64,000 bases of DNA from Nothophaeocryptopus gaeumannii (lineage: Eukaryota; Ascomycota; Dothideomycetes; Mycosphaerellales; Mycosphaerellaceae): the NCBI GenBank assembly GCA_031771865.1, contig JASISA010000041.1, positions 310,001 through 374,000 on the forward strand. Direction: 5' to 3'. The notes beneath the pieces are model-generated. The model saw nothing but the letters and a program-made list of their open reading frames with translations, had not been told where the DNA came from and ran no database searches. Of this stretch, positions 56,402 through 64,000 are shown one piece after another. The translations under genes were made by a program, and so were the position numbers. Numbering within the stretch: position 1 is the first letter of the stretch; each line of letters starts with the position of its first letter.

Positions 56402-58124
56402 TTAATTACCCTTCATCGACCTTGTCTTCCGCGTTGACGGCTCCACAACCAGCTTCTGCCTTGGCTTCTTGATATGCGTCTGGGCTGGTTCAGCAAGTGT
56501 TGGAGGTGCTGGATCAGCTACAGTTGTTGGAGGTGCTGGTTCAGCTACAGTTGTTGGAGGTGTTGGTTCAGCAACAGGCACTGATTCTACCTGCTCCAGC
56601 GGAGCAGCGACTTGCTGCTGTATAGCCTCCTCAACAAACAACGACACCTCCGTCTGCTCAATAATAGTATCCAGCCTCTCCGAAAAAGTATCGCGAGTTG
56701 GTTCTACGACCTCATAATCTTCTTCAACAATAGGAGCCTTGGGTTCCTTCTTGACGAACCATTCACTCGGCGAGTCAAAGCTAAAACTACTGCTTGATTG
56801 ATCGCTAGCCTCGCTGGTTAGATCAATGATCTCTGCACCAGCCGGAATGCGATAAGGACGTACCGATAGACCAGCGTTGCCTTTAGTAGGTGATGGAGGC
56901 GACAATTCACTGCTGGCCTGGCGTTTGTGTCCACTCGCAGCAGTACTCGTAGCAGCACTCGCAGCAGCCTCGCGAGCCGCGTATGCCAACGTTGAAGAAG
57001 TCAACTGCGCACGGCGAAAGACTGCGGCCGGCGGCGAATTGTGTAGCGGGTCACTCGTATCCGCATTGGCAGCACTCGTAGTAGATTTGGCTGGACTCGT
57101 AGTACTGTCGTCCTGATCCGCTATTCCGCGTTGGCCGACTGGTTTCGTATTCCAGCGTCTGACCCGATTGACGAGAATTACCACCTTGATATGGACTGTC
57201 GCATTCAATGCTGACCATGGACTGCGATGAAATGGCAATAGCATCTCTTCGAGGTCATCCGATAGTAGATTGGTGTCTGCTGGGCGGATTGGTTCGTTGG
57301 TATCCTCATCAAAAGATACACAAAGGAAGGAGTCTTGATGCGGGTGTATCAACCATTGCTGTAAAGTTGGTCCAGCAGCCGGAACAATAACAGTAGAATA
57401 GAGCCAGTTCCTACGCATGTCTTCGTTGCGGCTCGGCAGCATATCAACCATATGTTGATAAGTATCAAAGAAGCCGTCCAGTCGCCATCTTTGTATAAGC
57501 TCCGGTTCATCGTAGTGCCAAACATCCGGAGTTGACAACGCTGAAGCCTTTTGCTTCTTGTTCTTCGGCGTACGAATATTGACAAGCACTGTAAAAGCCT
57601 CGCACCGAAAGTGAATCTCTCGGCGTTGGGCTTTACCCTTGCCTGCCCTTGGATGAAGAGGTAGATAGTGGTGCACTCGCACTCGCACTCGTAGGAGCTG
57701 GCGATGCAGCTGGACGAGAGATCTTGCGGTTGGTAGAAGCCTTAGGACTGAGGGGATCGATACCAGCGTTGCCAATATTGCGGCTGTGTGACTTCTTATT
57801 CTGCTGAAGAACGGTGTTACCACGGTTCGAAGAGGTAGTGCCGAAACCTTGAAAGCCAGTATATGTACTAGAGGCTCCAGCTCCAAAAAGCGCACTCGCA
57901 GCACTCGTAGAGGCTCCAGAAGCTGCTCCAGTAGGCGCACTCGCAGCACTCGTAGCTGCTGGCCGTGCTGCTAGTAGTGGAGAGGATATGAGAGGCCCGT
58001 CATCTTCTCGGTAATGAGGATTGTGCACAAGGCAACAGGGGCATCGGAAAACGTTGCGAAGATCACAGTGATATATCACTTGCTTCTTGGACTGCGCACA
58101 GAACTTAGTCCACTCAAGATCCAT
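56402..58124 (-). CDS. transposon-borne Ser/Ala/Pro-rich protein of unknown function
   Basis: Two linked minus-strand frames: 58124 to about 57637 (MDLEWTKFCAQSKKQVIYHC, then FRCPCCLVHNPHY, a possible Cys/His metal site, and a Ser/Ala-rich stretch), and from about 57590 to 56402. The second holds DVWHYDEPELIQRWRLDGFF, DTYQHMVDMLPSRNEDMRRN, a SUMO-interaction-like EIIDLTSEASD and a Pro/Thr/Val repeat (three copies of roughly VAEPAPPTT) before a basic end. The two frames differ; a GTAAAG...TTTTACAG intron-like segment (57636-57587) lies at the join but does not restore the frame by itself, so a frameshift is possible. The start is 30 bp after the transposase stop, so the two may be one transcription unit. 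I do not recognise the family. Confidence 0.55.
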
Positions 58125-58154
58125 TGTTGAAGAAGGAGGTAACGCTGAATACCC

Positions 58155-59901
58155 TTAAAGTGGCTGACCAGCAGCCTCAAATACTGCTCTGGTTCGGTCA
58201 CTCGGCTGCCTCTGTGTACTAGCAGCAGGCGTTTCAAACTCCGGCAGATCTCCGCCATTGTTGACATACTCATGCGCTGCAGTGCGGAGGTGATGGTATG
58301 CATGAACATGCAGCTTTTGCGGCCCAGGCAATGCTGATTCCTCACCACCATGAAACATGATTGGATAGCCGCTAGTATGAAGCATATCATTACACCACTC
58401 GAGAGATATTGGAGGTAGATATGCGAGCAAATCTGCGAATAGAATCAGCTGGAGTGAACTACTAAGTTCCAGCTTACAGCATCCCCTGCGAGCTTGCGAG
58501 TGCCGCTGCGAGTGACATGGGCAGCTACGAGTGCCTAGCTACGAGTGGCTCCGGCAGTTACGAGTGTGCACACCGCTACTTACCAAACTCTGCAATCTTG
58601 TCAACCCATTGCTGTAAAACCGGATCTTCAGTATCCAGTAAATGCCCGTGAAGTCACCGCCGTGAAGCTCCGGATAGTCGTAGAGATTGTTGGGCTCTCC
58701 AGCTACATGCTTAGCAACTGTCTGTTCGTTGTGCTTACGGATTGTATGAGTATTCCAGCAGTGTACAAACTCTCCAGTTGTATACCTCATTACGGGGATG
58801 TAGGTGCGAGCCAGGCAATACGATCTGCTTTAAGAGCTGCGTTATAATGCCCTTCCTCTCGGAGTTGATTGAAATAGTCTCTCCAGCGGTTGAATACTGA
58901 CTTTGCTGCCTCGCCCTACCAGTGCTCAATAGTCTGATTTCCTTTGCTTGTTGTATACCAGAAGGCATCGCTGAAAGTGATATGTTCGCTAGCAAGGTGC
59001 TCACGTAGGAGAAGATGTGCGTCCGCAAGCATTGGAGTTTCAACGCCCTGATCAGATCGTATGATATTAGACATACGGCCGGCCTTGTAGATCGTGATGA
59101 TGTACTGTGCAAAAACCGAGAACTTGGTCTTAGCTAGCGGCCCAACAAAGTACCAGATAATCTTCCTTGAAAAGACGTCGATACAGGCGTAGATCGAGCA
59201 TCCATAATCAGCCAGCTTACAAAAAGCATCAATAGAGTATACATCATCAGCTCCTCGAGCTTGAGGCCTTACGCTACGAGGTTTACTGCGTTTACCAGGT
59301 CGACGGCTCTCAAAGCTGCTGGCACCTTGGCACGGGCAATACGGAAGATGCGGTCTCTACGAGTGATCAGCGAGTGCAGCCTACGAGTGCGAGTGCCTGA
59401 GTGAATGAATACAAAGGCGTACCTGCCAATGAAGTGCCATTTCTCACGAATAGTTTGGGCCAACTTGCGATATCAAAGTCCTGTGCAGCACCATGCCCAA
59501 GCACATGGTCCAATGCCTCGCTAATAGCGGCATCCACCTCTTCAGAAGATTCTGCTGGATACCTCTTATATAGGCCTATATCACGCCTCAACCGCTGATA
59601 TTGTATGAGGGAGATATTGTAGCCATCTGCCTGTAGATACTGAACTTCCTCTCATCTTTGTACGAGTACAGCCAGAAACGCTCAATAATACGGGCTCTGA
59701 GGGCATTGTCTACCTGTAGAGGAGCCTGTCGAATACGAGCACCCACTGCTTTAGCCTCCTCTTCAGAGTCTTGACAGATATATCAATATCGCAGTAGGTT
59801 CGTAGATTATCGCATATCGCAGTGTATTCGCGTCGGTCAAAGAAGATCCAGTGCTCAATCTGGGCTCGCACGGGCTCGAGGTCAACGGTATGAGGCGCCA
59901 T
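58155..59901 (-). pseudogene. integrase-type (DDE) transposase, frameshifted
   Basis: Transposase of the outer element. It starts at ATG 59901 with a helical domain (EHWIFFDRREYTAICDNLRT, ISVKTLKRRLKQW, resembling helix-turn-helix or Clr5-type modules). Next come ISLIQYQRLRRDIGLYKRYP and a catalytic core with DDVYSIDAFCKLADYG, ACIDVFSRKIIWYFVGPLAK, SNIIRSDQGVETPMLADAHL and TSKGNQTIEHW (candidate D, D, E). The C-terminal half has EFVHCWNTHTIRKHN and YLPPISLEWCNDMLHTSGYP, ending at 58155. The frame changes near 59745, 59640 and 59340, and a TAG replaces a Trp-like codon right after IEHW, so this copy is broken. Introns rich in ACTCGYAG copies lie near 59340-59420 and 58480-58570. Confidence 0.75.
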
Positions 59902-59986
59902 ATGCACTTGCGAGTGCAGGTACGAGTGTAGGCACGAGTGTAGGGCAATATAACGAGTGTAGATAAGAGTGTGGAAGCCGAGGCGA

Positions 59987-60024
59987 AAGTTGATATGACC
60001 CTTAGTCATGAACAGGGCTCTGCC
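59987..60024 (-). repeat. right terminal inverted repeat of the 6.9 kb transposon
   Basis: Reverse complement of 53145-53182, perfect over 38 bp. Confidence 0.95.
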
Positions 60025-60355
60025 GAAAGCCCGGCAGTACCCGCTTGTACAAGCTTTCAGGTTCAGGTCTGAGCTTGTGAGCACATGGCAGGACTCGGAG
60101 CAGCAGAAGTCGCGGCCCACAACACGTATCAACAGAGACCTAGTCACCTACAACTTCTTTGGCTCTATTGCAGCTTATCTCGCTCTGCCAAGTTGCTGAT
60201 CAATCGATACTGTCAACGTGAAAGGAGCTCTTGAGGCCACCTTCACTGCCTGAGGAAAGACCAAAGGAGGCAGAGCCATGAGGTAGTGGTGGCTGTACAG
60301 TGAAGAGGCCTCTCCACCCCATGATGCCCGCGCCTCATACCACGGGGCCAGCAGC
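60025..60355. promoter_or_regulatory. remaining tlg2 promoter region
   Basis: 331 bp between the transposon end and the tlg2 ATG. Before insertion this and the 208 bp left of the element would have formed a roughly 540-bp divergent promoter shared with calmodulin. No TATA box is seen. Confidence 0.45.
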
Positions 60356-61635
60356 ATGTCAACGGCGGTGAACTTGGGCGCGTGGCGAGACCGCACCAAT
60401 CTGTAGGTCATGTCTCCGGCACGTCGTGTGTCTGAGCTGTTGAAGCTGGCTGAAGCTAATCAAGATGTCTTTGCAGCTACATATCATATCGACAGTCATA
60501 TACCCACCATCCAGCGAAAAGAATACGCTTTGTAGGGCCTAGCAATGGCGGCTTTACCGATAATGCCGATGACTCCGAGCGCGCAGGACTCATGTCCAAT
60601 CTGGAGAGCGATGGGGATGCTGTGATTGAGATGGACGTACTGCCTCCGCGATGGCTAGATATCCAGGACGATGTTACGCAGGTGTTAGCGGATATCGCAG
60701 GCAAGATGAGGAGACTTGATCAGATGCACGCGAAGCATGTGCTGCCTGGTTTCGATGATGAGAGCGTGAAAGCGAAGGAGGAGAAAGACATTGAAGCTTT
60801 GACGCAGGACATCACGAAGGACTTCACCAGCTGTCAGAAAGCTATACGGAGAATTGATCGCCTGGTACAAGAGCAACAACAACAGTCTGGCGGGAACATA
60901 TCAAATGCGGACTCCACAATGGCCAAGAACTTGAAGATGTCCTTGGCAAGCCGTATTGGAGAAGTCAGCACCTTGTTCCGGAAGAAGCAGTCTGCATATC
61001 TAAAAAAGATGCGCTCGTTGGGAGGGATGACGTCTCCTTTGGACAATAGGTCGAACACTCCGCTGGCGCAGAATCCATACACAGACCCGGCGATGATGGA
61101 CACCGAGAGTGATCGCTCCGTGGCGCAAACTACTCTTCTTCAGACTGCGCAGGTCCGCCGAAGAGGACAGATGGACTCCACGATACAGCAGCGTGAAAGT
61201 GAGATTGAGAAAATTGCACAAGGCATTATCGACCTGTCGAATCTGTTCCAGGAGATTCAGACCATGGTTATCGATCAAGGCACCGTCTTGGACCGGATCG
61301 ACTACAATGTTGAACGAACCGCAGAGCACGTCAAAGAGGCAGATAAGGAGCTGAAGGTGGCCACCGGGTATCAAAAGCGAAGCACAAAACGCAAGATCAT
61401 GCTGCTGCTGATCTTGATTGTGGTCGGCATGTTCGTTCTGCTGCTGGTGAAACCGAAGCGAAGTAGCCAGCCGGCGCCCCCTGCACAGCCTCCCGTGGAA
61501 GCACCCCCGCGGAACGATCCAGGAGCTGGACTGCCACCTCAGGCCAGAGCTGCAGAAGCAACTAGTGGGATACCTGGATACGACGTTGACGAGCGACATC
61601 TGCAGTGGAAGAAGCGCAGGCGGCGGAAAAATTAA
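60356..61635 (+). CDS. tlg2: syntaxin Tlg2 (syntaxin-16 type SNARE)
   Basis: Qa-SNARE of the trans-Golgi network and endosomes; works with the SM protein Vps45 in endosome-to-TGN fusion (family knowledge). Exons 60356-60402 and 60477-61635 with a 74-nt intron, 401 residues. The N-terminus MSTAVNLGAWRDRTNL joined to YISYRQSYTHH matches the conserved start WRDRT-N-Y of this family, which decides the start and the intron. Then VIEMDVLPPRWLDIQDDVTQ (Habc start), HVLPGFDD and a SNARE motif (EIEKIAQGIIDLSNLFQEIQ, MVIDQGTVLDRIDYNVE). The membrane anchor is RKIMLLLILIVVGMFVLLLV. About 60 Pro/Arg-rich residues follow the anchor; Tlg2 is unusual among syntaxins in having such a luminal tail. Confidence 0.93.
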
Positions 61636-62832
61636 GCTGACGATTCTGACTTTCTTGTAGATACCCTTGATTCAAGCCTCAATTGACTGCATTTCCCATT
61701 CCAACCTGACGACCAGCTGATCTCTGCGATGCATTCGCTGGGTGCCATGTTCGAAAGGCCTCCCACTCTCCATCACGTCACCCAAGGCCGAGTTTCTCAT
61801 TGTCAAGCACTCCGGCTTCCAAGGCACAGCCCAGGTCTGATTGAGTCAAGCAGGCTGCACTCTAGGTCGCTTCATGGCGCCTGACTTTCTTCCACGTCAT
61901 CCTGCCCGTCTAAAGAACGAAAGCGGCTCGTCTTCTGGTCGCTGTTGCAGCCAACGTCTCATGGAGTAGCCAAGGTCGACTGGCACTGCGATTGTAGGCT
62001 TCTGGTCTTTTTCGTCTGTCGATTGCGCGTTGTCGGTCTTCTTGGCCGGTGACGTGGTCACCGCGACCTCTCGGCCTGAGGAGTTGTCGATGCCCAGTAG
62101 CGAGCTTGATCGATTCTGCGGACTCTCAGTCAGAGCGAGATACGTGATCATACGGGAGATACTGACGTTTGCTCCGGCAAACATATCGATTACGAGGTGA
62201 GTGATTCTAGTGATGATTGTTTGCCAATCTTCGAACGAGCACTGAGACTTGTTATATGCCATCAATCTACATGGAGCGAACTGTGAGGCGTGCTCCCCCT
62301 CTCTCCTTTCACTGTCGACCACTCTGCCCACGCGCCGACTAACGCTCACATTTGAGGCATGCTCCCAGGCTGAGACCAGAGTGACGATTCATCTTGGTCT
62401 ACACGGTGTCACGCTCCAATGAGCCACTGTCAATAGCGAAATCTCGGCGCGTTGGAGGCATGCTCAGTATCACTAATGCTCAGGGCGGATTGATCGTCGG
62501 GGCTGACGTGCAAGAAGTCGATTGCCACACAACAGACCTTAGCAACCGGAGGCATGCTTTTCATTTATGTCGCTTTTGATCATCAGTATGCGGTCGGACT
62601 CGCAACTTCTCCGGAATCGAAACAAGTCACAGCAGGCTAGAGGCATGCTATGTGCATAGACGGGTCGTCAGTGCACGCGGCGTGTGACAAGCTGAGACAT
62701 GCTCTACACAAGCCCACCCACACAGCCTCACCAGCACATGTACTTCACAGGTACTCTCACCCTCGCGGTGCCCATTTCTTCTACCACCCAAAAACACCCT
62801 ACGGGTGGCCCTTGTGCTACTACGTAGGGTAG
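61636..62832. other. intergenic with a GCATGC repeat run
   Basis: About 1.2 kb. A minus frame at 61897-62349 (150 codons) is open but has no motif; I leave it uncalled. The right half holds the repeated GAGGCATGCT sites listed separately and the unresolved 5' part of the zinc-finger gene. Confidence 0.4.
62354..62703. repeat. five dispersed GAGGCATGCT sites
   Basis: Exact copies at 62354-62363, 62455-62464, 62549-62558 and 62640-62649, and one with a single mismatch at 62694-62703 (GAGACATGCT). Spacings are 101, 94, 91 and 54 bp. The core GCATGC is a palindrome. Flanks are not similar, so this is not a simple tandem array; it looks like a cluster of protein-binding sites upstream of the zinc-finger gene. 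Confidence 0.75.
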
Positions 62833-63563
62833 CGGATCTCACCTATCACCTTTCGACGTCTTTGCGCGGAGACTTGATCGTCTTCGCGCGCTTCAAATAC
62901 TTGGAGACTGTTCGGACCATTGTAACAATTACGATCCCGACTCTGAGTGGAATGCCTACATTCAGCCGATACTCGCTGAATATGAAGGCCTGATCCTTGA
63001 CTTTTTACCATTCGAACCAAACGAACACCCAACCTCAGATGCTCTCGGTGAGAACGCGACACCAGCATCTACGCCCTCAATCAAGGAAGACACGACATCA
63101 CCATCCACCACTCAAGACAGCCCACAGGCCGGGAGCCATCTGAAGTCTAGCCCCTGCCCGACGATTTCGGATCGCTCTCGTGACACACCATCAGGACAAG
63201 GAACGCCTTCGTCGAACGCCGGCTCATCAAGCTCTTCAGCATCATGGATATGCTCGAGATGCCACGTAGAGAAGAGCTTCGAGAGCATGAAGAAGTTGAA
63301 GTATGTCTATCGAAGCCATGACCTGCTCAGAGCTCTGCTGATCTTTTGACAGCATCCACATTCGACAGCAGCACAGCGACAAGAAGTATCGGTGCCCAGT
63401 ACCCGGATGCTCGCACCGCTTCCGTCAGCAGAATCAACTAACAAGGCACGAGAAGACGCACGCGACTTCTGGTCTCCTCTGTTGTCGTTTCCCGATGTGT
63501 GGGAAGACTTTCTCTCGCCAGGACAATCGGTCGAGGCACGAGAAGCAATTTCACCGGTCTTGA
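62833..63563 (+). CDS. C2H2 zinc-finger protein (5' end unresolved)
   Basis: Open plus frame from an acceptor near 62832 (GGGTAG) to 63300, a 52-nt intron, then 63353-63563. Three C2H2 fingers lie at the C-terminus: CSRCHVEKSFES followed by HIRQQH across the intron, CPVPGCSHRFRQQNQLTRHE-KTH, and CRFPMCGKTFSRQDNRSRHE-KQFH. Before them is a Ser/Thr/Pro-rich linker and a more structured start (SPFDVFARRLDRLRALQILG). No in-frame ATG exists in the exon, so a first exon is needed; ATG 62699 spliced from GTACTT at 62739 to 62832 would be in frame but is unproven. Probable sequence-specific DNA-binding protein; targets unknown. It stops only 20 bp before the next candidate ATG. Confidence 0.6.
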
Positions 63564-63583
63564 GTCCCAACTTGACGAACGAA

Positions 63584-64000
63584 ATGCCAGCGAACACGGA
63601 CCTTCCCTCACATGACCCCATCATGTACCAGCCAACATTTACTATTCCGGGTCGTTGGACCGAGAGCCTCGTGTCTGGTAAAACGCTCACAGAGGGAAAG
63701 GTGCGCAGGAAGTGCGAGAAGACGCGTCAGGTGGCTCCGAAATCACCGTCGCTGTCGATACAAGTCCCTCCTCCAACTCTAGAGCCAGTGCTACCGCAAG
63801 CTCTGGGTAGGATGACGCTCGTAGAAGCCATCGACTACGGGACAACATTCACAGGTAATTCCATAGTTAGGTCACATGAGCTGAGCTAAGTCTTCCGTTA
63901 CTAGGCCTTGCCTATACGCACTCCGACCGTGCAGATCTGTTGAGTATCGAAGCACTCCAAGATTGGACATTGGAGATTCCCCAGGACGAATTCGATGTGC
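63584..64000 (+). CDS. Hsp70-like ATPase, N-terminal part, cut by the window end
   Basis: Exons 63584(?)-63854 and 63905-64000 onward, with a 50-nt intron. The junction reads VEAIDYGTTFTG joined to LAYTHSDRADLL, the phosphate-1 loop (IDxGTTxTG) of Hsp70/actin-fold ATPases. The divergence from true Hsp70 suggests the fungal Hsp70-like (HSPA12-type) group. An alternative start at 63812 would put the loop almost at the N-terminus, as usual in the family; the sequence between 63584 and 63812 is Pro/Ser/Lys-rich. The gene continues beyond 64000. Confidence 0.6.

Larger units (their letters stand above)
53145..60024. mobile_element. 6.9 kb TIR DNA transposon with an integrase-type transposase, containing a nested hAT
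   Basis: Bounded by perfect 38-bp terminal inverted repeats beginning GGCAGAGCCCTGTTCATGAC. Inside are a plus-strand Cys-cluster/coiled-coil gene (split by the nested hAT), a minus-strand Ser/Ala/Pro-rich gene and a minus-strand DDE transposase. The transposase has an integrase-like core, so I place the element near the integrase-type eukaryotic DNA transposons (IS3EU-like); this is an inference. GAAA directly abuts both ends (53141-53144 and 60025-60028), a possible short target duplication. Frameshifts and a TAG in the transposase suggest it is inactive. Removing the nested hAT leaves about 4.8 kb. Confidence 0.85.

Noticed and set aside
59340..59420. Transposase intron ending exactly at an ACTCGTAG copy
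   Set aside because: The donor and acceptor phases do not join the conserved frames in this broken copy, so I claim the motif as acceptor only for the accessory gene.
53141..60028. 8-bp target-site duplication for the outer transposon, as expected if it were a hAT
   Set aside because: The 8 bases beside the two TIRs differ; only GAAA is shared, and the transposase is integrase-like, not hAT.
61897..62349. 150-codon minus-strand frame
   Set aside because: Open and ATG-initiated, but no motif or splice evidence; left uncalled.
1..64000. tRNA or rRNA genes
   Set aside because: I saw no cloverleaf-type internal promoter pairs or rRNA segments that I could support by eye.

Overview
This 64 kb window is nuclear DNA of a filamentous ascomycete (Pezizomycotina; a dothideomycete would fit, but nothing here proves the class). 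The evidence is the gene content (a HAK potassium transporter, two-dehydrogenase Fox2, Yaf9, Rio1, Doa10, calmodulin, Tlg2, Ysa1), short GT-AG introns (mostly 47-62 nt) with CTRAY-like branch points, mixed-strand genes, and mutation patterns typical of repeat-induced point mutation (RIP). I could identify gene families only by motif recognition; no database search was possible.

Layout. 0.7-1.8 kb: a four-exon short-chain dehydrogenase. 3.9-5.7 kb: a trypsin-like protease relic whose 610-codon frame is broken by five TAA/TAG codons. 6.0-14.6 kb, all minus strand: a SnoaL-like protein, a HAK/KUP K+ transporter, a secreted GH105-type hydrolase and the peroxisomal beta-oxidation enzyme Fox2. 15.0-17.5 kb: two related unrecognised genes, one clearly broken and one possibly frameshifted. 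18.2-25.1 kb: Yaf9, a mitochondrial helical protein divergent from Rio1, and an aspartic protease without an obvious signal peptide. 25.4-42.8 kb: two tail-anchored proteins with the same C-terminal signature, the 1779-residue ER ubiquitin ligase Doa10, a 1480-residue Ala/Ser-rich repeat protein, a small unknown protein and the Nudix hydrolase Ysa1. 43.7-50.5 kb: a Tyr/Asn/Trp-rich small protein, a degenerate non-LTR retrotransposon with an (ATT)n tail, and an AT-rich RIP-like block.

52.2-61.6 kb is the most unusual part. Calmodulin (minus) and the syntaxin Tlg2 (plus) form a divergent pair. A 6.9 kb DNA transposon with perfect 38-bp terminal inverted repeats lies between them, 208 bp from the calmodulin ATG and 331 bp from the Tlg2 ATG. 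It carries an integrase-type (DDE) transposase, an uncharacterised Ser/Ala/Pro-rich gene and a Cys-cluster/coiled-coil gene. That last gene is itself split by a 2.1 kb nested hAT element with a perfect 8-bp target-site duplication. The outer element is peppered with an 8-mer, ACTCGYAG, in both orientations.

The right edge holds a run of GCATGC palindromes, a three-finger C2H2 protein and the start of an Hsp70-like ATPase gene cut by the window end.
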